A stretch of DNA of 64,000 nucleotides from Bursaphelenchus xylophilus (Eukaryota; Nematoda; Chromadorea; Rhabditida; Aphelenchoididae): NCBI GenBank assembly GCA_904066235.2, contig CAJFCV020000005.1:3157501-3221500 (forward strand), given 5' to 3'. The translations under genes and the position numbers were made by a program. Each line of letters starts with the position of its first letter. Position 1 is the stretch's first letter. Below, in pieces: positions 21,658-35,455 of this stretch. The notes under the pieces were generated by a model that was not told the origin of the DNA, searched no databases, and was given only the letters and a program-made list of their open reading frames with translations.

Positions 21658-22391
21658 ATGATTTATCTTCTATTTTTGATCCAACCGGTCATGGAAGATT
21701 ATACGACAACAAAAGCTCCTTTGAGTCCCGTTCAGGATGAGCCTAGTGCTTCTCATACCGCTATGGTCGGAGTTCTGGTATGTTATTTACGGCAAGAATG
21801 TCTTACTAATAGAGAATTTTGTTTTTGACTTAATCTTTATACGTAATTTTGCCACTTTTTTTTATCGTATATCGCCTCGAAACTTCAGAACGCTTTATGC
21901 TCTCTTCTGGCCTACCTTTGCCCGACCGGAAGCTGTGTTGTGAATGGGAAGGTCTACTTCAACATGTGTCATGTCTACAGTCTGATTGGCATCTTCATTG
22001 CTCTTGTGTTCCTTGGCGCCCTTGCACTGTTCGTTGTGATTATCAGAGATCAGGTACGTTATTAAAAACAGATAATTTCCTCATTTTGTTTAATGAGTAA
22101 CTCAGAATAATCATCATTTTTCAGATGCTGCTCGAAATTATCCGCGATGTTCACGCGTAAGTCGGGGGAGATTATTGCTTTTTGGCTTGTTAAAGTGCTT
22201 TTTTCAAATTGAAAATTCATTTTCATTTTTTCAGGGTAGTTTTTAGCTCCAAGCGCCCTTCCAAGCAAGTCTTCGAACTGGAGCAAATCGAAAGTCCGTC
22301 TTTCGAGAACTTCCAACGCCCAAAATTTCAATCCACCAGAAGACGAAAAGTCATGCCCGGAGGCGATTTTGCTGCTTATGAATTTCTTTAA
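21658..22391 (+). CDS. Small type-I membrane protein, nematode type, unrecognised
   Basis: Four exons, 21658..21777, 21889..22053, 22125..22156 and 22235..22391, give 157 residues. The N-terminus MIYLLFLIQPVMEDY may be a short signal peptide. A Thr/Ser/Pro-rich ectodomain with four cysteines (LCSLLAYLCPTGSC, NMC) precedes one strong membrane segment (IGIFIALVFLGALALFVVII). The cytoplasmic tail is basic (SKRPSKQ, STRRRKVMPGG). An AATAAA signal lies at 22420-22425. No family is recognised. Confidence 0.75.
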
Positions 22392-22482
22392 GAGTCCTTG
22401 GAGAGGTTGAGAAGTTGTGAATAAATGTAAATAATATACATGATATTTTACAGTGTCAAAATATGCCAATGACAGGCGCTGT

Positions 22483-22935
22483 TAGCAAGGGAAGTACTCC
22501 AAGTGCGACGTTCAGATTTTCTTTTAATTTTGCACACACTTCGGGCATAGACTAAATATCAATTCCTGAAAATTTTAGCTCATGCCTTGCAGGGAGAGCC
22601 GAGATCTTCAACGATCTTTGAAGCCAAGAGAGTACGCGAAACGTGGAGAGCGGTCAGAAAAAACCCCTTTTTGACCATATAAGAGTGAAGAAATAAGATC
22701 GCACCGGTTGTTTCGAATCAAAAACGTTAAAAACGCTTTCCTCACTTTTTGTTTGAAAAAATAGAATGGCAAAATTGAGGCCAACATGAGAAAAAAAGTT
22801 CGAGAAAGCAAATTTAGCGTCTTTTTCAAAGTCTGAAAATCGGTCTTATTTCTTCACTCTTATATCTCTGCCTGTTTCGTGCGGAAAAAATTGATTTTTG
22901 GTAAAAGTTCCTTATAGCCACAACTTATAACTTTG
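22483..22935. repeat. Palindromic repeat family R4, partial copy
   Basis: It begins AGGGAAGTACTCCAAGTGCG and runs through TTTTGCACACACTTCGGGCA, AAGAGAGTACGCGAAACGTG and GAGAGCGGTCAGA. The matching right half is missing or decayed. Confidence 0.6.
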
Positions 22936-23747
22936 CGGAAACTGGTCGGAATTAGCCCAAATTTAGCGTGAAAGCTCAATTCATCGTTGTCAATGCCCGG
23001 ACAGTGGATTTAGTTAGCGAGGTATCTTCTTTTTTACGTACCACCTTACCCTTCAAAAACGGCTGCAGCCTGTGATTTTACACTTTATACGATGAAATAT
23101 GTCCGGAACTAAACTTATTGCCTCCGTATGGAACTAAATGAGTCGTCATAGCCTTCGTAGGCGCCCTTAAAACTATGGAGCTATTATAGTAATTCAGTTC
23201 CAGCTAGGTCGAAGCGTTTTTCCTAACTTTAGTGCCGAAGCTTGGGCGCAGTTCGCTGAGTACATTTGTTGTGGCCAAAATAAGGAACTTTTTCCTGATT
23301 TTTTGTGGAAACATTACCCTCAATGGTAGAAAAAAGTAGGTAACTTTTCATGCCAAAATTCGCAAAAAATTTCATGTTTTTGCCGATTTTTGAGCTAAAA
23401 ATCTCGGGTGTTTTTGCAAAGCGCGAGCTAGGATTCTCGCATAAATTTTAGAAAAAATTATTCTATATTTGAGCCAAATGTCATCAAAATCTTAGTCTCG
23501 AACTTGCAGTAATTCCCATGTAAGAGCTGAACGTAACATTTTGAGCACTTTTTTCTGTTCATTTATCACATATTCGACAACTTCAACGGGTTTATTATTA
23601 AATAAAGAGTATCATTTTACAAGTCGCGAGAAATCATCACTTAAATTTCCAATTGAGATTACACTTTTCTAAAGAGATCTATAAACGAAAACTGTAACAT
23701 TACAGCCATTATGAGCAAGAGGGAATAGTGGAAAAACGATGAGATTT
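22936..23747. other. No gene seen, 3' flank of homeobox gene
   Basis: Decayed repeat fragments resembling family R4 (CTAAAAATCTCGGGTGTTTT, GCGCGAGCTAGGATTCTCGC) occur near 23390-23440. No exon is seen. Confidence 0.5.
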
Positions 23748-26700
23748 TTATGAGTTCTGTTCGGGAGGATAGGAGCCTAGGCCGTTTCCATTCGCACTCG
23801 ACATCCGGAACTTGGCGTACAGATCGTCGGCGGCGTCTCCGAAGCTGGGTATCTGCGAGCTAGAAGCTGCGAATATTAATTACAATCAGGGCTTTGGGTA
23901 GTAAAATAGAAAAAATCATGATTTTGAGAAAAAAATTGGGAATTTTTGGGGTATTTACTGTGACGAATTACCCAACATATCACGGTCAGATTTTCTTTAA
24001 ATTTCTGATACAAAGTTTGTCTAGATCATAGATCAATTTCTGAAAATTTTAGCCCGCCAATTGTAGGGAGAGCCGAGATTTTCAACAATCATCATCGACT
24101 AGAGACTGCGCAAAATTCAGAGGGCGGTCAGAGAAAAAATTTTTTTTGCCGTTTCTTTGTCAGTTTTGAACTAAAAAATATGACTTTCTGTGTGTAAATT
24201 ATCTTTTACAGTAAGAGCAGGCATGAAAATTGAGATTCCAAAAATTTGCATAAACACGACGACTTTGCCAAACTTCAAACCAAAAAATCTCGGCCGTTTC
24301 TGCACAACGCAAGCTATAAATCTTGCAAATGTTTATGCTTTGATAGCTCTCCGGATTTTGTGTACTCTCTCGTCGGCAAAGATTGTAGAATATCTCAACA
24401 ACCCCTTCAAAATCCGACTTAAAATTATCCACAATTGATACATGGCCTAGGCAAAACTCGTGCACAAAATTTAAAGAAAATCTCAGCATCTCCCCTTGAA
24501 CCCTCTTCCCTTCACCTCCAACTCACCCAGACATGACACTCCCAAAGTTTTGCGGCGTTGTCATCCCGTAGGGCATCGTGGTGTTGGGATAATTCATCTG
24601 CCTGGGCATCTGATACGGTTGATACCAACAGGATTCGATTCCAGTCCGGGTTGAGCCACCAGTACCAGTTGCCGACGGGTACATGGGACGCATCATTTGT
24701 CCGGCGGCCGATTGGGCGGCAGCGGCGGCTGCAGCAGCTGCGGCGTTGTTGTTGCCGGAGAAGTTGTTCAGGGCGAGTTTTTGGATCTGTTTCTCCTGTT
24801 TGCGGTATTTGGCGCGGCGATTTTGGAACCAGACCTGGAATTTTGGGAGAAATATTGTGATAGGTGAGTAAGAAAAGTTTCAAAAATATTATGGGCTGTT
24901 TTTGATGACATTTGACACAAATTTAAAGTCAAATTTACTGAAGAAATATTGACAATTCTTAACTCGCGCTTTGCAGAAATCACCAATATTTTAAAGTCTT
25001 TTTCCTTTTTTCTCTTTAATCCTTTTGCTGGCCATAGTTTCAACTTTTATTTACAAACTGTTCTTTTCCTTTCCCCTTCCTTTTCTCCCTACCGTAATCC
25101 AATTAAACCCCTCCCCGAGAACAAAATGATATGTTTTGGGGGCAAGTTTTAATTGCCCGAACAAATGCACTCATCTGGCTCTCTATTCTCGCGACTTTGG
25201 CCACTCAGCGGGAGGACAAGTAACTTCGCCACCCACAATTAGCGGATTAGGATTTGGCGCATTCGAAAATTAAACTGGATTAGGTTCCAGCGAAATGGAG
25301 GTGTCAATTACGCAAGGGCCGTGTTAAGGGGCTTTGATCGGGCAGCGAAATGGAAGGGTCAGGCGGGGTGTTTCAGAGAGAAATTTGGCTATTTAAAACC
25401 AATCGATCCCGTTGAAAATTTGCATGTTTTAACTATACAGTTCAATAATTATTTTCTGAAAATTTTAGATTTTTCGTTACAGTTTTAGTCGAGATATTCA
25501 ACAATATTTTTTTCCGACAAAAACGAAAAATTATAAAAATCGGCCAGACAAAAAACGATTTTTTAACAATTTTGCTGACTAAAATTTCATACTGTAGATC
25601 TCCTACCAAAATCTACCTTCCAATCGCTTCATCAAAACACTTGCACTTGACTCTCACTGCCCTTCCTTCTTGCGCAATAAAACAAAAGAACAATAATAAT
25701 GCGTCGAGTGGTAATTGAGAGGCGCATTAAAGAAGGGTCAATGAAAGAGGGCAGAGATGTAAAAGGATACCGAAATTGGCCTCATCCTGAGAGTTGATGA
25801 CACATCTGAGGAAATGGGTATTGTTTTAGACTGGGAATAGCGAGAAGTCAGGGTTTGGGAGAGTTCAGAAAGATTGGTATTGAAGAAACGTTGAAATTAC
25901 AATCAGTTGGATTAACAGGAGAATTATCCCAAGTGCGACGCTCAGACTTTGATGAAACTTGGCACAAATTCAGAATAATTTTTTCTAAAATATATGCGAG
26001 AATCCAAGCTCGTGCTTTGCAAAAACAACCGAGATTTCTAGCTCGAAAATAGTCAAAAATGTGAAAAATTTTTTTGCTGAATTTCGGCACGAAAAGTTTC
26101 CTACCTATTTCTACCGTAAAGTGTAATGTTTCCACAAAAAATCAAAATTTTCCGCATGAAACTGCCAAAGTTATGGCCAAAAAGTGTTTTTGTCTCTGAC
26201 CGCTCTCCGCGTTTAGCATACTCTCTCGGCGTCAAAAATCTTTCAATATCTCGGTGGCGCTTGCATAGCGCGAGCTAAAACTTTCAGGAATCGATATTTA
26301 GTATATGCCCGACATGTGTGCAAAATTTAGAGAAAATCTGAGCGTCGCACTTGGGATACAATTCCTTTGTAAATTGCAACTTTTCAAACATAAACGTCAA
26401 GATTTTTTAATCAAAATTTGAATTTTTTTTGCGATTTTCGGGATGAAAATTTCAATATTAATTCGTAGTGAGGCAATATGAATTCTACAAGAAATAAATT
26501 TTTTCCATCAAAGGACTAAAAAGTTATAGAAAAAAAACTCTTTTTTGTCTGATCAACTCTCTCGTTTTGCGCGCTCTCTCGTAAAAAATGCCAGTGAATA
26601 TTCCAGTCTCCTTACAAATTATCGCCTTATATTTTTCAGAACTTGATTTTTGGCTCATTCTAAATATTTACATATACAAAATTCGAAGTAAATTTCGTGA

Positions 26701-28032
26701 CAAAATTGCCTCCAAAAGACCTCCCCTGCGATATTTCTTACAATTTCTTGGCGCATCTAATTAATATTCAATTTAGGCGCCAATGTTTTCAACAATGATC
26801 TGCACTTGTTTTCCGTGCCTCCTAATCCCGGGCTGCATTAGGATTCGGAAATGCCAACTGTCATGTTTTCGCACTTGGGTTTACCTCATTATGCGCCGCG
26901 ACTTCTCCACTTAATTCCCGATTCAATTGGGCGTCGGATAATTAGGGGACAAAGGGGTGTAAAAAACGTCGAAATGTTGGGCCAGCGACAATTATACAAA
27001 ATGGGAGAAAGTTGATCGTTTTGAGTGTTTTTTTTTGAGTTTTAAGCTGGCGAAAATGCCCTGAGGCAATGGTCGGTTTTTCCTGAAATTTTGCACATGC
27101 ATTTTGTCTAGGATGAAGATAAATTACTGCAAATTTTAGGGTTTTCTTTACAATGAAGACGGAAATATTCATTGCCGATGAGAGAGTAGGCAAAATGTGG
27201 AGAGAGGCCAGAGAAAAGCCCTTTTTTGTGATATATACGCTCGGTTTTATGGCAAAAATGGAGCCAAACTTTTCCAAAACATACAAAAAATATCAAATTT
27301 TCTCAAAGCCTTAAGATAGCGTCTGCAAAGCGCGCTAGAACTCAATTCATGATTTTGATGACCCACCTGAATCCGGGCCTCGTTCAGCTTCGTTATCCTC
27401 GCCAACTCCTCGCGCGCGTAGATGTCCGGGTAGTGGGAGGTCTGGAAGGCCTTGTCCAGCTCGGCCAGCTGCTCCTGCGTGAAGGTGGTGCGGTGGCGGC
27501 GGCGCGCGGGCGCATTCTGATGACTCAACGCCGACGGGAACACTGAATTGGAGGAAGTTCGAGAGCTTGAACTACTTTCGGATTTAATTTTCTTAAACCC
27601 AGAATCGGATATACATTCTGGAAACAGGGAGACGCGTCTTAAAACCGGCTTCGCGAACGAACGAATTGCGTGAAAAGGGCTTACCGGAGAGGGCGTTGAG
27701 GCCGGCGTGCGTGCCTTCGACGATTGGCCGCAGGCTGAGCGCGGCCGTGTCCGCCAGCGACGGATACGCGTACGAGAAATCGCCTAACGAAGCGTGTTGG
27801 AATTGGAACTGAAAGATCGCATTTAAATTTCGATTTTAACGAACATTTGTCGCTTTAAGAAGCTCTGTATTACCTGTGCGGGCAAAGATTCGCTGACCAC
27901 CGAATCCTGGAGAACGGCTTGAAGAACAGCGGCTTGACTCGTTGAAACGAGCTCATTCAAATTTTCGTTAATTCCATTTTGATCTTGAGACTCGGAGACA
28001 TTCTCATTTAAGGTACCATCATCACCGGACAT
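23748..28032 (-). CDS. Paired-like homeodomain transcription factor
   Basis: Five exons: 28032..27874, 27808..27685, 27542..27367, 24834..24527 and 23859..23748, 292 residues. The homeodomain spans the exon 3/4 junction: [44 protein letters not shown] | [16 protein letters not shown]. The intron between ARIQ and VWFQ is the classic position in paired-class genes. Q at homeodomain position 50 and the [24 protein letters not shown] pattern suggest the Prop1 / UNC-42 branch, which in C. elegans specifies neuron identity; this is a family guess. Downstream lies a poly-alanine run and an Asn/Gly/Met-rich tail. For the last exon I chose the acceptor TTCTAG/CTCGC because the upstream CGCAG would give an immediate stop. 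Introns 3 and 4 are rich in R4 repeats. Confidence 0.9.
24000..24480. repeat. Family R4, decayed copy in homeobox intron 4
   Basis: It contains CGGTCAGATTTTCTTTAAAT, AATTTTAGCCCGCCAATTG, GAGGGCGGTCAGAG and, on the right, AATCTCAGCATC. Both halves are divergent. Confidence 0.5.
25912..26362. repeat. Family R4, full-length palindromic copy in homeobox intron 3
   Basis: The left end is AACAGGAGAATTATCCCAAGTGCGACGCTCAG and the right end is CTGAGCGTCGCACTTGGGATA, inverted copies. Between them lie mirrored GAGAATCCAAGCTCGTGCTTTG / GCGCGAGCTAAAACTTTC and an internal GACCGCTCTCCGCGTTTAGC block. Confidence 0.85.
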
Positions 28033-31000
28033 TTTGAAAAACTGAAAAAATTCATTTTTGACACAAAATCTTGAACTTTGCAAAAAATCTTTGTAAAATC
28101 GTTGAATTAAGAAATGCTGATTTCTACGACTTGTAGCTATTCAAAATCATTCAAATTCCGTTAAAATAGGTCCTGCTAAATTGGGTTTCTCCCCCCATTC
28201 CGCTTCATTGATTCCATTTATGAAACACGGTTATGGCCTGATTTCATTTACTCTCCCCCCGCTTTCGCCCGCGAATCACATCTGGCCAATTGAATCAGTT
28301 GGGCCATGATTTTATTCCATTCCTTATCTAATTTCTGGGTCGGCGCGGGCCGGCTTTTTAAGGGGCAGGAGAGGCGTTGGATGGAAGGCATTCTCATCGC
28401 CCCGAGCCCAACTTATTTCTTACTTGGGGATTCGCGCGATATCAGCGAATGGAGTGATGGGTATCTATTGTAATTGGGTATTATTAATAGGCTGATAAAA
28501 GGTAAAGGTGGGAAAATAGAAAAGCTTGCATAGGCGGTGTTTATGTTAAGGCTAACTGCTAAAAATTTATCGGTCGGAAAAAGTGGGATCAGTAAAAATT
28601 GGAGGTCGATAAAAGCTGAGGCTACAGCAATGTTGTCTGCCAATAAGGAGCCCGGGGTTAGGGCCATAATATTCTTAAAGAACCTTTATCTGAAAGGATT
28701 TTCAAAGCCTCAGCGATAGCGCCTTCTGTTTTCCTATAGAAAAAGTTGTTTAAATATGTTCTGGCATCTTTTTCAAGCCTGTATAGGATCAGAAGGCCCC
28801 AATAACCAACCAAAAATCCCTATTTTCAACCAGTAAGGTATCTTTCTATCATAAAACTACTTTTTAATACAATTTTTATCCCGGAAACCTCTTTTTTAAC
28901 CCTTTTTCTCAACTAAATTCGACGTTTGCGTTTTCAAATCTTAATTATTTCTCGCTATGGCAGCCTTTTCCCGTTTATTGCTACAGTCAAGGTAAAATCT
29001 GAGTATCCCCGTTTTCTGCGTCATTATGTTGCCGGCCTGAAAGACCAGCAATCCGGACTGAACTATGATGTAAAGCAGACTTAAAAATGTCTAGTAACCC
29101 GCTTCATTTTCTTGATTTACTATAGTTTTGTTGTAAAAAAATTATTGATTTACTATAGTCGTAACATTCCGCCCTTTCCACATCAACTCCTAGTTCATGC
29201 TTGAAGCTATTGTACCCTAAATTACTCATACTTGTACTAAACACTGTGCTTTCAATCTCTCCTAAAATTTCCTGCTTCTCTTTGTCTTCTGGCCCGTTGT
29301 ATCACTCCAACTCTCGAACTCATTACAATAACCGAATTTTCCTGCTAATCTCATCTCACTGCTCTCCACGGCCGAGGCTATTAATACGGACGCGCCAATT
29401 GAATATCCGCCTAATTAAATCAGAAAAGAGAAAAGAAGTTAATAAAGTTTCTCCTCCTCCTTCTCCCATCACTCGGTTATGATAATATGGTTTGGTAGAG
29501 AAAATCAAATATATGTACGGGGAGCGAGAAAACTTTGCCTGGGCTGAAAGTAGATTTCAGCTCCAACTAAGTTACTCCTCTAGCATCGGCCGACGGACGG
29601 CCCTTCCATTTCGGGGCCGCAGGGGAAATGCACGAGGGTCCTTGTTAAGCGGGGATTCGAGGAGGCAGGGAGGGGACGTGGGTGGCACAGGGTCTTTAAA
29701 AGGCACCGTAAGGTCTTTTCGAGTATAAAGTCCGTTTCCTTGCGCGTACTGTAGCCCGAGAATAGACGGAGGATTGCGTCGGTTAGTTAGATGCTGACGA
29801 GGTCAATTGTCTTGAAGAGATCAAAAATGAAGTGAAAATCGATGTATTCTGTTAGTAAGAGCCCAATTCTGTTGAAAAAGTTGTTACAGCCCTTTGATAT
29901 TGCTTGACGTTTGCCGCATTGCCATTATGAGGTCTTCAGACAATCTAGCTAGGCTTGAGCAAGCAATGAAGATATGGAGATACCAAAAGAGTTATAGTCA
30001 AAAAAATGCCAAAGATATATCCTTTTGCAACAAACCCCATGTCTAAACCTCCTATAACTAATTTTATCCACTTCCCATTACTGTACAAACAACTTCACCC
30101 CCTCCAAAATACAGTAATTCCCATTTCCCCTTCTCTCTTCTACCAAAACCCCCACAGGTAACAGACAGCCTAAGGGCTTTCTTCTGCTAATTTGGCCATA
30201 AGGGAAACGGTAGAGCCCCTCTCTCCCAGGAATGGACACAAATTTGATTAGCCACTCCATATTTCTTGTGCCCTCCGAAAAAATTAGTCGCGGCAGAGAA
30301 CAGAGAGGGCGACATGAAAGTTGGAGCCGGGCAGCTGCGCCTTAAGCGCTTTAACTTACAGGTGGTTTTTCAGCGCCGCCGGTTCGCGATGAAGAAATTG
30401 TAAGATCGGGAAATTGGCGAGGGCACTACTGTAAATTTTGAGGGAAATGGAAAGAAAATACTTGGTTGAGGTTGAAGATCCATGTGCCAAAAATCAGAGA
30501 CTGAATTGGATCAACAGAAAAGTGAAAAATGGAATCGATTTTACACCGAAATTTGATGACTAAAAGTGTCAAAAAGACACCAAAAAATCGCTATAAAGAC
30601 CAGAAGATCACAAAGAAAATTTGCTTTCTTTGGCACTAACTTCACAATAAATTTTGAGAAGCTATGGTCCCAAGGAATAGTTTAAACTGATTTTTCTTCA
30701 AAGCCAAAGACCTCTGTGTGCCTCAACGATACTTTTTGATACTAAAATCTGACATTTTTGATCATTTTTTAAGCTTTTCTTGTAGATTTAGCCGCCTTGG
30801 CACAGCATCAAAGCAACATTATTATCTGGCGTATTTTTACACAAGGATTTCCTTATAATTTTGGTGCTTCTACAAGGCTTACCTACCCATTACCACAGAT
30901 CTTAGACGTCATCAATCCAATTTCAATAATACTAGTCATAGCCAAAATTGAACTAAATATATAATTTTCACAGCCAAATAATTGCTGTAAAAATTTCAAC

Positions 31001-32219
31001 AAGGAACTCATTCTCTAATAAACATTTTCTAGTAGTCAGAAATAGTATTTTGGCCATTAGAACGACCACTTTCACCGCGCTCGCAGCGCGGGCTCTTCCC
31101 TCGAATTGCGGCATTCAAAATCTTGATTCGATTATTTGGGGGTGCTCAATTACCAAACCGCATTACAATAATTTACAATTATACAAATTAGATTGAAATC
31201 ATGATTCTATTATCCTCTTCCTTTTCGGCCAAGGGATTCCACTCCGCGGAATAACTCAATCAACTCTCGGCCCTCGCAGATCCGCGCGCTCTCTGCGCCC
31301 CACCCCGGCCCCGCCGCAACTTGAATAACTCGACGAGAAAACAAAATAAACGCGGAGAAAACAAAATTACATTTACTTCGATTCAATGCCCCACGGTTCT
31401 GACGACGTCGGCCGATTCCATGGGCCATGCAGAATGGGGGCGGAGTCGGGGAATTAGGCCCCGATAACTCGGTTATCCCGCCGCGAGGATTTGGGGCGCC
31501 CCTCAGTTTGAGAGGCCTTCTTGGCCACACACCACCGTTTCCCCGCCGCGCGCTTCGGGCCACTTGCGGCCCTCTTCGCGCACGCTGATTGGCCGCTCAA
31601 GGCCATCCGTTTGTGGAACAAGGAGTTGCAGGTAAAGGCGGTCAATGGGAGCGAAAAGTTGAGCGGTTGAGGGGTTAATTCAATTTGTCTCAATACCTTA
31701 AAGCAGCTTTGGTTGTGATGGTAGTCTGTAGTTATAAGTTAGATATGACCATGGCAAGACTCATGGCAATGAAGAAATTACATGTTTGGAAAGAATTATG
31801 TTGTTATTTCGGACTAGCAGGCCTTGATGGCTCTTCTGTTCCGTTAAAACCCTTTTCTCTGATTGTGAGATTCTCTTTCCACCCTGTACTAAATTTTGGC
31901 TTATTTCAAGTGATCTTTTTGACTTTTTAGACTGGTATAAATCCGACACTGAATGAGGACCATCATAAAATCGAACGTCTTATTTTTAATGACCTAGGAA
32001 GCCGCCAGAGGCAATTTTCTTGAAATAGCATTATGAATCCTAAAAATATGGCGAATTTTTTGTTTTTTTTTCATATTCCTTCGTCGCTCAAGTATCCAAA
32101 TTTTCATACTTTACAAAGCCTTTTCTCCCACCTTTCCACCATTCTAACACATTTATTCACAAACAAAGATATCTCTAATATCCTCACACTCTTTTCCAAG
32201 GCTATTCTAATCCCTTTTC
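28033..32219. other. Gene-free intergenic region, 4.2 kb
   Basis: It lies upstream of the homeobox gene and past the 3' end of the gene at 32220-33739. Several long open frames (for example near 28413-28719, 29492-29728 and the GC-rich 31210-31693) were examined, but none shows recognisable protein features or spliced context. Long gene-poor upstream DNA is common at developmental regulators, so enhancers for the homeobox gene are possible; none can be named. Confidence 0.5.
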
Positions 32220-33739
32220 TCAACGTCCTCTTCGTTTCACCGTGTTCCGACTGATTCTCCGGCGACTTTCCGGTCTCAATCTGCATTGGCTTTCATTCAC
32301 CAACTCGTACTCGGGATAACAGAAGTAGGCGTCTTCGAATTCGAGGACTGGCGACGGCTTTCCCAGCAGTTTCATCGCATTCGTGTATTGGAAAATGCCG
32401 CCGCGCAGCCCGATTTGAATCACGCCGTAGACGGTTGAAGTGGCTTCAACTTTCGTGTTCTTGATGGGGTCGCTGAAATTCGAAGTGGTTTTGAGATTTT
32501 CTATTTGTTTTCAAACTTCTCTGTAGCCGTTTCCGACAGCCCCTAGTGGCTTTCTTTTTGCTCACCGGTTAGCAATGAAAGTGGCGTTGATTCGGTAGTG
32601 GTTGTTTTCCACAATCTCCCCGGTCACTTGCAACTTCCCGCAATCGTTTTGGGCTCTGAAATGTGAGGGTTAGCTTCAACGCAACATAAGAAAATTTTGA
32701 GAATTTTTTGGATGACATTTGAAAGAGAATTTTTCAAATTTTTGGTCTTAGATTCTGATGAACCTTGGTGTAAATCTCGATTATTTTTTTTTGACTTTTA
32801 ACTCTGCCTTTGAAGAAAGAACCGAGATTTTCAGACCTAGGATGGGCAAAATTTAATGAATTTTTATGTGTGAAAAATTGTCGTTCCTTTTTTTTCATGT
32901 GGTAAACAAAAAGTTTTCGAAAAATCAATTCTTTTCGTGCTGGTTGAAACTATTTTGTCTCTAATCTCTCTCCCAATTTTGCGTAATCTTTCGCTCGCAA
33001 TGAACGTTCAATATCTCAGCTGCACCTGCAACGATTACGCTAAAATTTTTTGGAACCTACGTATAGTCTATACATAGCAAGTAGGCAAAGGCTGAAGCAA
33101 TAATTCTAATCGCCGAATTTTAAGCATCACACTTGTCGCTAAGATTGCAAGGGTTTCAAAAAGGCAGTACATTTTTGGCAAAATTTAACGGAGTTTCAGC
33201 CGAAACCAAGTTTTTCTGACTCTCTGTCTCTCCTGATTTTCAATAGTCTCTCGAAATGAAGGTTCAAATAAACTATTACTTCTTCTATGACAAGTCTAAT
33301 ACATACAGTAAAATCTCTGTGCAATAAATCGCAAGGGCCTCAAAAATTATTTGTTATAGAGGGGTTTCGTTGTATGAAGACCTAAACTTTGATCTAAAAA
33401 TGACTCTAGAGACATTTTAAATTGTTTGTTATGTATAGGTTTCGTTGTACACAGGTTATAATAAAATTTGGCCTCAAAAAACCATAAAACTCACCCCACA
33501 ACCTTGTCCAACTTTTCCGCCTCCCCGCAAACCTCCCAATGTTTGTTGACGAATTTTAATGAAGCCAGCACACTCTTGCGCAGAATCGTGGCCCAATTCG
33601 AATACTTGGAGAGTTGAGACAAGTCCGCGTTGGGGTAGTCGACACGGAATCGGACAACACGAACCGCTTGCTCCAATTCGGCGGAAACAACGATGGATAA
33701 TATGCCAATCAATATTGCTGATTTGAGAAATGACGTCAT
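32220..33739 (-). CDS. Secreted protein of unknown family
   Basis: Exons 33739..33495, 32655..32566 and 32472..32220 join in phase and give 195 residues. The start MTSFLKSAILIGILSIVVSA is a clear signal peptide, and TTATCCCAG/AAATG before it suggests a trans-splice site. The mature part has four cysteines (EVCGEAEK, NDCGKLQ, YFCYPEYE, ESQCRLR), one possible N-glycosylation site (NAT) in exon 2 and another (NES) in exon 3, and a basic C-terminus with RRRISRNTVKRRGR. No family is recognised. It is likely an extracellular protein. Confidence 0.8.
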
Positions 33740-34559
33740 TTCTGGGATAACTGAAAGATTGTAGGTATAAAAGAAGAAAGGGGAATCTCTTTTGAAAGCT
33801 ATGGCAGTTATAAAAAACGGCAAAAAAACCAAAAAAAAAACAATGCAAAGTCATCAAGAAAATACCATGATATCAGAACACACATCAACAAAAAAATGAA
33901 AACACACATCTACAAAAAAATATTTTTTTCCGCGCAAGATCGGCAGAGATACAACCAAAAACAAGTTCTTTTCTTTGGACGGTCTTCACATTTTGCATAC
34001 TCTCTCTTCGACACAGTTAAAGTACGTTGAATACCTTGGCTGTTCATTCGAAGCGTGCGCTAAAGTTTTTAGGACAATTTATGGCCTAGTTATGACAGAT
34101 ATGCTAAATTGAAAAGCAATATATTACATATTTTTCATTGTGAGGTACACTTTTTTCAACGTTCCATAACTTTTTTTGCCCTTTATCCAGCGATATTTTG
34201 ATTGCATGGTGCTGTCAAACGACCCTCACAGAAAAGTCTACGTACTATATGTAGATAGAAAAGCGCAGTAAAAACAGCTATATACATGGCACAGACCCTA
34301 TCAGAAACTAGGTATTATAAAGTCCCTTCCATTAATTTGCCAGCTACCTGCCTTGTAAATTCATCTCAAACAATCCTTTCCGATTACATAAACTCGCTGC
34401 ATAAACGGATTCCCACTTTACCTTCGCCGCGTAACCCCCTCGAAAACGGTCGACGGAGTCCAGCGGTGACAAAAAACGAAAGTACCCAAAAGTTTGTTGC
34501 GCAACCCAGCCTTCCATTGTAAGCCAATTTACAAGCACCGACTTCCGTCGTCGCTGAAG

Positions 34560-34700
34560 ATGGTCATTCAGTCGAAGAAAAAGAAGGGTCGCAAACACGA
34601 CAAGGAGTTGAGGGAGAGCGAAAACCGGAAAGATGCGAATAACGGGAAATACAAGAAAGAATACAGAAGACTCTGCCTTCGTCGTCGCAAAGCCGCTTAA
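34560..34700 (+). CDS. Possible short basic protein (46 residues)
   Basis: One frame starts MVIQSKKKKGRKHDKELRES and ends YKKEYRRLCLRRRKAA. The product would be very basic. No splice partners or family are recognised, and overlapping frames exist on both strands, so this is a weak call. Confidence 0.25.
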   Translation: MVIQSKKKKGRKHDKELRESENRKDANNGKYKKEYRRLCLRRRKAA

Positions 34701-35103
34701 TATCTGGATCCTCGGATTGCGGGGTGGAGGAAACGACGAAAGAAAAGACCGTTGTTTTCATCTCCAACAGGGTCATCAACTGTGATTTTGTGATCCCGTT
34801 TCGTATATATTTACAAATAGAAAAATGACGGAGAACGGGTCAGTAAATTGCGGAAAGATCAGGGCAAAAATCAGCAAAAAAATATGGCAGGAGGGGAACA
34901 TCGGAAATTTTGTCATAAATATTAACAACTGTATATAAATACGACATTTCAACATAGAATAAAACTTTCCAATACGAAAAAGATACGGTCGAAAACGTGC
35001 TTTTGCCAAGACCGCCTTCGGCATTTCGCGCACTCTCTCGGTGGCAAAGATCGCTGAATTTCTCAGCTGCCCATGCGAGGTGTGAGCTAAAACTTTTAGG
35101 AAA

Positions 35104-35455
35104 TGTTATCTGGACTAACAGGGGAAGTACCCCAAGTGCGACGCTCAGATTTTTATGAAACTTGGCACAAATTTAAAATATTTTTTTCTAAGATATATGC
35201 GAGAATCCTAGCTCGCGCTTTGCAGAAACAACCGAGATTTTTAGATCGAAAGAATTTTCCACACGAAACTGCCAAAGTTATGGCCAAAAAACGGGTTTCT
35301 CTCTGACCACTCTCCACGTTTACCGTGCTCTCTCGGCGGCAAAAATCGTTCGATATCTCGGCGGCGCCCGCAAAGCGCGAGCTAAAACTTTCAGGAATTG
35401 ATATTTAGTCCATTCCCGACGTGTGTGCAAAATTTAAAGAAAATCTGAGCGTCGG
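35104..35455. repeat. Family R4, copy with shortened centre
   Basis: The left end ACAGGGGAAGTACCCCAAGTGCGACGCTCAG is followed by TATATGCGAGAATCCTAGCTCGCGCTTTGCAG. The right half has AAAGCGCGAGCTAAAACTTTCAGG and ends GAAAATCTGAGCGTCGGTGG, so the last 20 bp are lost. Confidence 0.8.

Noticed and set aside
28413..28719. Open frames on both strands upstream of the homeobox gene
   Set aside because: Composition is not protein-like, the frames overlap each other, and no plausible start context or splice site is seen.
31210..31693. GC-rich open frames (117 and 79 codons)
   Set aside because: High GC alone lowers stop frequency; the translations are low-complexity Arg/Gly/Pro with no recognisable domain.
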